Source: Argopecten irradians (lineage: Eukaryota; Mollusca; Bivalvia; Pectinida; Pectinidae). Taken from it: 64,000 nt of DNA. Made by a program: the position numbers and the translations under genes. The stretch spans positions 22,030,828-22,094,827 of the forward strand of contig NC_091141.1 of assembly GCF_041381155.1 (NCBI RefSeq), in the 5' to 3' direction. The notes beneath the pieces are model-generated. The model was given only the letters and a program-made list of their open reading frames with translations. It was not told the origin of the DNA and did no database searches. This document shows, piece by piece, positions 58,751-64,000 of the stretch; position 1 is the first letter of the stretch; each line of letters starts with the position of its first letter.

Positions 58751-59885
58751 GTGTAGTTCCTGGCTGTACGGATTTCTACAGACGTGAACCTAATGGTAAC
58801 TTCAGTGTTAGAGATAAGTAAGGGGTTATGGCCGTATGAAGTATAATCATTGAAGTCCACAAGCCTAGTACTGAAAGAGGAAAGATCAAGAACAAAACAT
58901 TCAATATTGCCAAGGAAACCATTCCAATAGTTAAGGTGAAGACATTTAAATGCACAGGAAAATACTTCGACGACTCAGCGATACTGATAACATCCGCGAC
59001 ACACAGTGGCAACTTGGGAAATGGATGAACACTATCGGCAAGTGACTTACCAGGAATAAACAAGACCTGGATATGCGTACCAGCATGGAGTCCTACCCAG
59101 AGTTCTGTTGTCGCTGTCTATGACGTACCGATGACAAATGTTGTCATGAAATGACATTTGTTGCACCAGATTGTAGGTACCAATCAAAGGTCAGACATAG
59201 TTATTTGCTATTTATCGTTCAAGCAGGTTGTGCTGAATCATCTGGCAGTGGCGTGGGAGGGCGGTATCAACAACTCTTACGAGCGAAAACAGGCCAAGTA
59301 CAAGATTTGATATAAGATTGTCAGCAACGAGGGTAGTGAATGTGGTGACTTCCTGTGGAGGTTGGTTGTCTTGGTTTCGTTGGGCAATCTGTGTGGAGCC
59401 CTCTGCGAATCATTGGTATGACTTGTACAGAAAGACTAAGACTGGTAGGGCATCCCAGTAACATCAGTTGTGTATTAGCATTTACTATCAAAACAACAAT
59501 AACATTTGTTATATGACTGTGAGTTTTGCCATTTTCTGATTGGTCTAGACCGCTCGGACAGGTCTTGACAAAATGCAACCCGAGACCGATGAACACCTGT
59601 TCAGGGGTTGACATTGCAAATCTGGTAACCTGGCTATAAATAGACACAGGGAATTCCCCGTCTTTTCCATATTATTGACCAATCAAAATAGATCATTGTC
59701 GATCATCGGGCAATAGGCAAATCCAACATGGCAGACAACAGTGAGGTAGGATTAGGAAAGATGTTTTAACACATTTTAAATGTATCTATATGTTAGAAAG
59801 TTATATTGTGAAGAAGTACAGCAGAAGTACTAAAAGTACCCACTGAGGATTGTTCCAAGTAGCAAAACTTGTATCATTGTCTCAT
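58751..59885. other. Non-coding or old element, nothing firmly recognised
   Basis: A hydrophobic 95-codon ORF on the minus strand (59063-58776) has no recognisable family. Plus-strand fragments such as DTQWQLGKWMNTIGK look protein-like but I could not place them. Confidence 0.3.
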
Positions 59886-59887
59886 TT

Positions 59888-60048
59888 CATATAACAAAAC
59901 AAATATTTACTTTTTGTAGGTAAATACGAGATATTGTTAAACCTTTGAAAGGTGATATTTCCCTCGGCCTTCGGCCTCAGGAAATATCACCTTTCTCAGG
60001 TTTAACAATTTCTCATATTAACCTACAAAAAGTAAATATTTGTATAGT
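59888..60048. mobile_element. Near-perfect 160-bp hairpin MITE
   Basis: The left arm, ACAAATATTTACTTTTTGTA through TTGTTAAACC and GGTGATATTTCC, is mirrored by GGAAATATCACC, GGTTTAACAA and TACAAAAAGTAAATATTTGT. The apex is CTCGGCCTTCGGCCTCAG. Confidence 0.9.
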
Positions 60049-60269
60049 GTTACAAAATACTAGTGAACAGCTGAGTGGTTCTAGGCTCTGACCTGATCAC
60101 CCTAGTCGGCGAATCTCCGTAGATTGAAGTGGACAACGCCGAAACAACCAGGGAAGGGGGATTCACCTTGTGACGGGACTATGATGCATCAGTGCCATCC
60201 AAAATGTATATACAATGTAGGCAATGTCATTGAAAGAGGGATCTTTTTTCTGCTTTTCAAACTTAACAC

Positions 60270-60935
60270 TTATTTTCTCTGCTTTTCAAACTTTAAATAT
60301 TCAAAATCCAAGATGGTGGTCGGCCATCTTTTTGACCGATCGGTCCCAAAATGCAATAGGCAGAATTAGGGCCCTAGGAGAACCTACATGATAATTTGAG
60401 AACGATCCCTTTAGTACTTTCTGAGAAATAGCGGTAACAAACTTTAACTATCAAAATCTAAGATGTATGCCTGGCGGCCATCCTGTTTACAGATCGGTCC
60501 CAAAATGCAATAGGCAGAACAAGGGCCCTAGAAGAACCTTCATGGAAATTTGAGAACGATCCCTTCATTACTTTCTGAGAAATAGCGGTAACAAACTTTA
60601 ACTTTCAAAATCAAAGATGGTTATCTGAGCTAGCTAGCTAGCTAGTGGCCATGTCTTTATCTGATCGGTCCCAAAATGCAATATGCGCAACTATGGCCTT
60701 AGGAAAACTTACATATGAAATTTGAAACGATCCCTTCAGTATCTTTTGAGAAATAGTGGTAACAAACTTTAACTATCAAAATCCAAGACGGCCATCTTGT
60801 TTACCGATTGATCCCGAAGAAAAATATGCGAAACTAGGGCCCTATAACCTACATATGGAATTTGAGAATCATCCTTTAGTACAGAAATAGATGTAACAAT
60901 CTTTAACTATCAAAATCCAAGATGGCGGTATGGTG
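60270..60935. repeat. About 140-165-bp tandem repeat, 5 units
   Basis: Each unit has CTTTAACTATCAAAATCCAA, a palindromic AAGATGGC...GGCCATCTT core, then GATCGGTCCCAAAATGCAAT and AGGGCCCTAGGAGAACCTAC. Units diverge, and the third has (AGCT)n at about 60630-60645. Confidence 0.85.
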
Positions 60936-61714
60936 GCCAGGGGGGCCGAGCCAAAATACAAACTCTTTATTCCCCTTCCCCCAATGACGGTTTCTGGCCA
61001 AATTTGGTTAGAATCTATGCAGAATTCTATGACTAGTAGCGATTTTAAGGATTTACCTCTATTTCCCCTATTGGACCCCGCCCCTTCTGCCCACGTGGGG
61101 TCAGAGCCAAAATTTATACAAACTCTTTTCCCCTCCCCACAAGGATGTTTCTAGTTAAATTTGATTAGAATCCATACATACAAGTGTTGTGAAACGCGGA
61201 TTTGATGACGTCACCAATGGGGTCGGGCGATTGTCCTGTTTCCCTCTCCATTTGCCCTTTTGGGGGCCCCGACCCTCTGACTCACTGGGGGTGAACATTT
61301 ATATTAATATTTGATATGTAAACACACCAAATATTGATATCCATCAATCCAAAGATGAAGGAGGGTAGGATTAAAGCACTAGGCCTGTGAGGGGTAAACT
61401 ATTTATATAAAATATGATTGGCCATACCGTCACACCAATTAGTGGATGAAATAACATTGGATGCGGAGTAGGATTTTGTTTCATTCACCCTTTTTATGAC
61501 CGTATTGTAGATTGTCCTGTCCCTAATAAAGTTTCACACCAATGTATCCCATTGTAGCTTAAATTCAACGAAAAATTTGCCCTTTTGAATATAGGGGTCG
61601 GACCCAAGCTCATTTATATAAAAAAAATGATTGTCCCTTCCCTAATAAAGTTTCGTTGTGGAAACCATGCTGCTTTGCTTACAATCCTGCACATTGCAGC
61701 TGTGTTCATGAGAA
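60936..61714. repeat. Dispersed repeat, GGGGTC-rich, probably continuing the previous array
   Basis: Blocks of TTTATTCCCCTTCCCCCAAT then CCAAATTTGGTTAGAATCTATGC-type sequence recur near 60960, 61110 and 61590. No coding signal. Confidence 0.5.
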
Positions 61715-61818
61715 CGATATATATCACACAATTTGCTGTCGGGAGTTATCGTTACTGGACTTCCTGTTATTTAATGGTGTCCGGTACCGGTGTCAGGTGA
61801 GTTTCTCGCTATAGTATG
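61715..61818 (+). promoter_or_regulatory. Block upstream of LMW-PTP copy C, shared with the FLAD1 upstream region
   Basis: TTTGCTGTCGGGAGTTATCG, TTACTG, ACTTCCTGT and ACCGGTGTCA recur from 30449-30545 in the same order and strand, with small indels. It lies about 380-480 bases before the copy C ATG. Promoter function is inferred from position only. Confidence 0.5.
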
Positions 61819-62193
61819 AAATTCACTGCACAGGTTTAAAGATTATAAAATAAACCAATTATTTTTATCTAACAGAGCAATTTACAAAAGATTTTTTTTT
61901 TATATATATCAAACTAATTTTATAAAGAATGATGAAAAAGTATCAAAGTTAAACCGATTTAAAACTACCAACCTACTTTCACTTTCGTTTTTTGGATATC
62001 AGATATTTCTCTCCACTGCACGTACCATTTAAATACTTGTTGCAGGTAAGTGGATTTTAAAAGGAGTTAATCCTATTTCATATTCTAAAAAGTGATACGC
62101 AAACACAATTATGACAGGGTGTGATTGCATATCGGTGATTTACTAATTATAGGTAACCAAACTACCATGACACCGATTTACTAGCAGAACATC

Positions 62194-62239
62194 ATGGCAG
62201 AAGCTGGACCCACAAAGTCTGTACTGTTTATATGTCTGG
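62194..62239 (+). CDS. ACP1: LMW-PTP copy C, exon 1 only (gene runs off the window)
   Basis: Encodes MAEAGPTKSVLFICL, then phase 1 and donor GTAAGA, exactly as in copy B exon 1. No exon 2 (NIC.SPIAEAVF) is found before 64000, so whether its P-loop arginine is kept cannot be read here. The upstream CCAACCTACTTTCACTTTCG resembles the copy B flank. Confidence 0.82.
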
Positions 62240-62346
62240 GTAAGAACTGATTTAGTTTTTTTAACATTTAAGTGCACTCAGTGTCAGTTGATATGAAATA
62301 CTGCGAAAAAAGAAAACTGATCAAAAATCATGCAGATGTTTACAAA

Positions 62347-62476
62347 AAATATGCTCATAGTCATAGATGTATGTAAGGACTAATATGAATTTAAGGCAAT
62401 GCCTCAGAAGAGATGCTCATAGTCATAGATGTATGTAAGGACTAATATGAATTTAAGGCAATGCCTCAGAAGAGCG
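62347..62476. repeat. Direct tandem duplication, about 64 bp, 2 units
   Basis: GATGCTCATAGTCATAGATG, TATGTAAGGACTAATATGAA and CAATGCCTCAGAAGAG occur twice with almost no change, so it is recent. It lies in copy C intron 1. Confidence 0.9.
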
Positions 62477-63367
62477 CAGCTACTTATAAAAAATGTAAAT
62501 ATAGTTAGGATTATAACATCAGAATAAGATTAAAATTGTTTTAATTTGTAATCCGATCATTGATTTTTTAGTAAATGCTATTCTTCAATATTTGTGTCTA
62601 GCAGTCGTCATATACAGGCCAGAAATAAACATTAAACTGGTAAAGTTCAATTTCCTTTCGATCTTGTTTCTCTCCAATGCGGAAAACTTGGCAACATGCC
62701 ATGTATCAAAAAAGCGCGGGAATATGTGCCGTCATCTTTGGCACCAAGCTTCCTGACATCACGGCTGACGGTGCGCTTGACAATACACAGACAGTACTCA
62801 TTTTGACCTGTACATTTATTGTGTCGTTCTTATCCTTGTGTAGTTATCTAAAACTACTTACAGTAATTTCAAAGTATATCCTGGTGATACGTTTTGCCTA
62901 CAGAGAAAATTTCAAATCTCGTCATGCTGATAACGAGAATTAAAACATGGCGGCCTGCATGGAGGCGCGAGACTTTTCCCGCGGGACACGATTTCAAAGT
63001 CCAACCTGGGGTACTGGAATGTATTGAAATCTATATGCTCACACACGTGTTATGGTTAGTAGAGCTTCGCTCTACGCGGCCTTCGGCCGTGCAGAGAGCT
63101 GCGCTCTTAGTAAGACTACAAGAAAATCACAATCCAAAAATTGATTAATTGTAGCCAGCAACTATGTAGCTCAAGTCTGACCTGGCCGTACTTTTGTAAC
63201 TCCCTTCACAAATGTATACATTTGGGTGTGCATGTGTGTGTTATAAAACCCCTCTACATCTATACAAAGGACTTGCAATTCCCAGTACAATTGAAAAGTA
63301 TTTCTTATATATATACATTGTACAATGTATGCTTGGATACTGTTCAGTAACATACCTACATTATTAA
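62477..63367. other. Copy C intron 1, small hairpins near 63055-63115
   Basis: Three consecutive short hairpins (AGAGCTTCGCTCT, CGGCCTTCGGCCG, AGAGCTGCGCTCT) form a compact cluster. Otherwise nothing recognised. Confidence 0.5.
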
Positions 63368-63690
63368 TGTTTTGTTTGTTTGTTTGTTTGATTTATTAAC
63401 GTCCTATTAACAGCTATGGTCATGTAAGGACGGCCTCCCATGTATGCGTAGTGTTGCGTGTATGTTGTGCGAGGTGCGTGTTTTGGGAGACTGCGGTATA
63501 TTCGTGTTGTGTCTTCTTGTATAGTGGAACTATTGCCCTTTTTATAGTGCTATATCACTGAAGCATGCCGCCGAAGACACCAAGCAACACACCCCACCCG
63601 GTCACATTATACTGACAACGGGCGAACCAGTCGTCCCACTCCCTGTATGCTGAGCGCTAAGCAGGAGCAGAAACTACCACTTTTATAGAC
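63368..63690 (-). mobile_element. SINE-like retroelement with (AAAC)n tail, copy 2
   Basis: On the plus strand it opens with TTTGTTTGTTTGTTTG, the inverse tail, and continues AACAGCTATGGTCATGTAAG, TTTATAGTGCTATATCACTG and TAAGCAGGAGCAGAAACT. This is the inverse of 38062-38445. Confidence 0.78.
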
Positions 63691-64000
63691 TTTGGTGTGC
63701 ATTATTAATGTAACTGCTTGCATTACAATAGTCATTTAACATTACATAATTACTTTGCATTACTTAAATAACATTACATACACTCACTTTACATTATGTA
63801 GCTATTGGTATTGACATCAAATTGCATACTTACAATAATTATGTACTTCATACATCTACATATATACATACATTGTATACATTACATACATTTTGTATGT
63901 AGCGGGGTTAGCTTGGTCCGATCATCGATCATCGGTGACCAGCTGGTAGCTCAAGCAGAACCTACCATTCGGCTATATAGTGTCACTTATATAGTGTTTG

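Noticed and set aside
58776..59063. Hydrophobic 95-codon minus-strand ORF
   Set aside because: It resembles membrane segments in composition only; no splice structure, family motif or conserved start.
62240..64000. LMW-PTP copy C exon 2
   Set aside because: No segment encoding NIC.SPIAEAVF with an AG acceptor occurs before the window ends.

Overview
The window is animal genomic DNA, most likely from a marine bivalve mollusc. The grounds are an AT-rich background, spliced genes with GT-AG introns, several classes of LINE, a tRNA-derived SINE, dispersed repeats of types common in bivalve genomes (direct comparison could not be run), many hairpin MITEs and large intronic minisatellites. Nothing bacterial or viral is visible. 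Protein-coding DNA is only a few percent of the window.

Layout. 1-2850: a decayed LINE on the minus strand. 7384-8073: a broken LINE-1-like ORF1. 9948-30409 (minus strand): eleven consecutive exons of FLAD1 (FAD synthase), all joining in phase. The last exons, encoding roughly 85-90 residues, are not found in the window. FLAD1 introns hold five tandem arrays: a 45-bp array of about 70 units at 11566-14790, a 68/69-bp array at 15524-16235 built from the 3' splice site and first bases of exon 8, a 28-30-bp array at 19325-20480, and a 25-bp array at 22195-22640, plus a TIR element that split the 28-30-bp array. 30449-30545, just upstream of FLAD1, carries a block repeated upstream of an LMW-PTP exon at 62194.

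33603-62239 (plus strand, head to head with FLAD1) is a cluster of low-molecular-weight protein tyrosine phosphatase (LMW-PTP, ACP1 family) copies. Copy A (33603-38788) is a broken relic containing a 45-bp array of about 48 units that resembles its own terminal-exon edge. Copy B (42437-46611) is a complete six-exon gene for a 162-residue protein whose catalytic P-loop arginine is replaced by leucine, so it is probably a pseudophosphatase. Copy C (from 62194) shows only exon 1 before the window ends. Between B and C lie a single-exon TRIM-type RING/B-box gene (53228-55141) with a duplicated B-box/coiled-coil module, and further LINE, MITE and tandem-repeat material.

The most notable signals are arrays of duplicated splice acceptors fused to exon starts (clear in FLAD1, probable in LMW-PTP copy A), the arginine-less LMW-PTP, a possible alternative mitochondrial start in FLAD1, a five-member MITE family bounded by TTAA, and a hAT-like MITE with an intact 8-bp target duplication. 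FLAD1 makes FAD, and LMW-PTPs are reported to bind flavins; I note the neighbourhood but claim no functional link.
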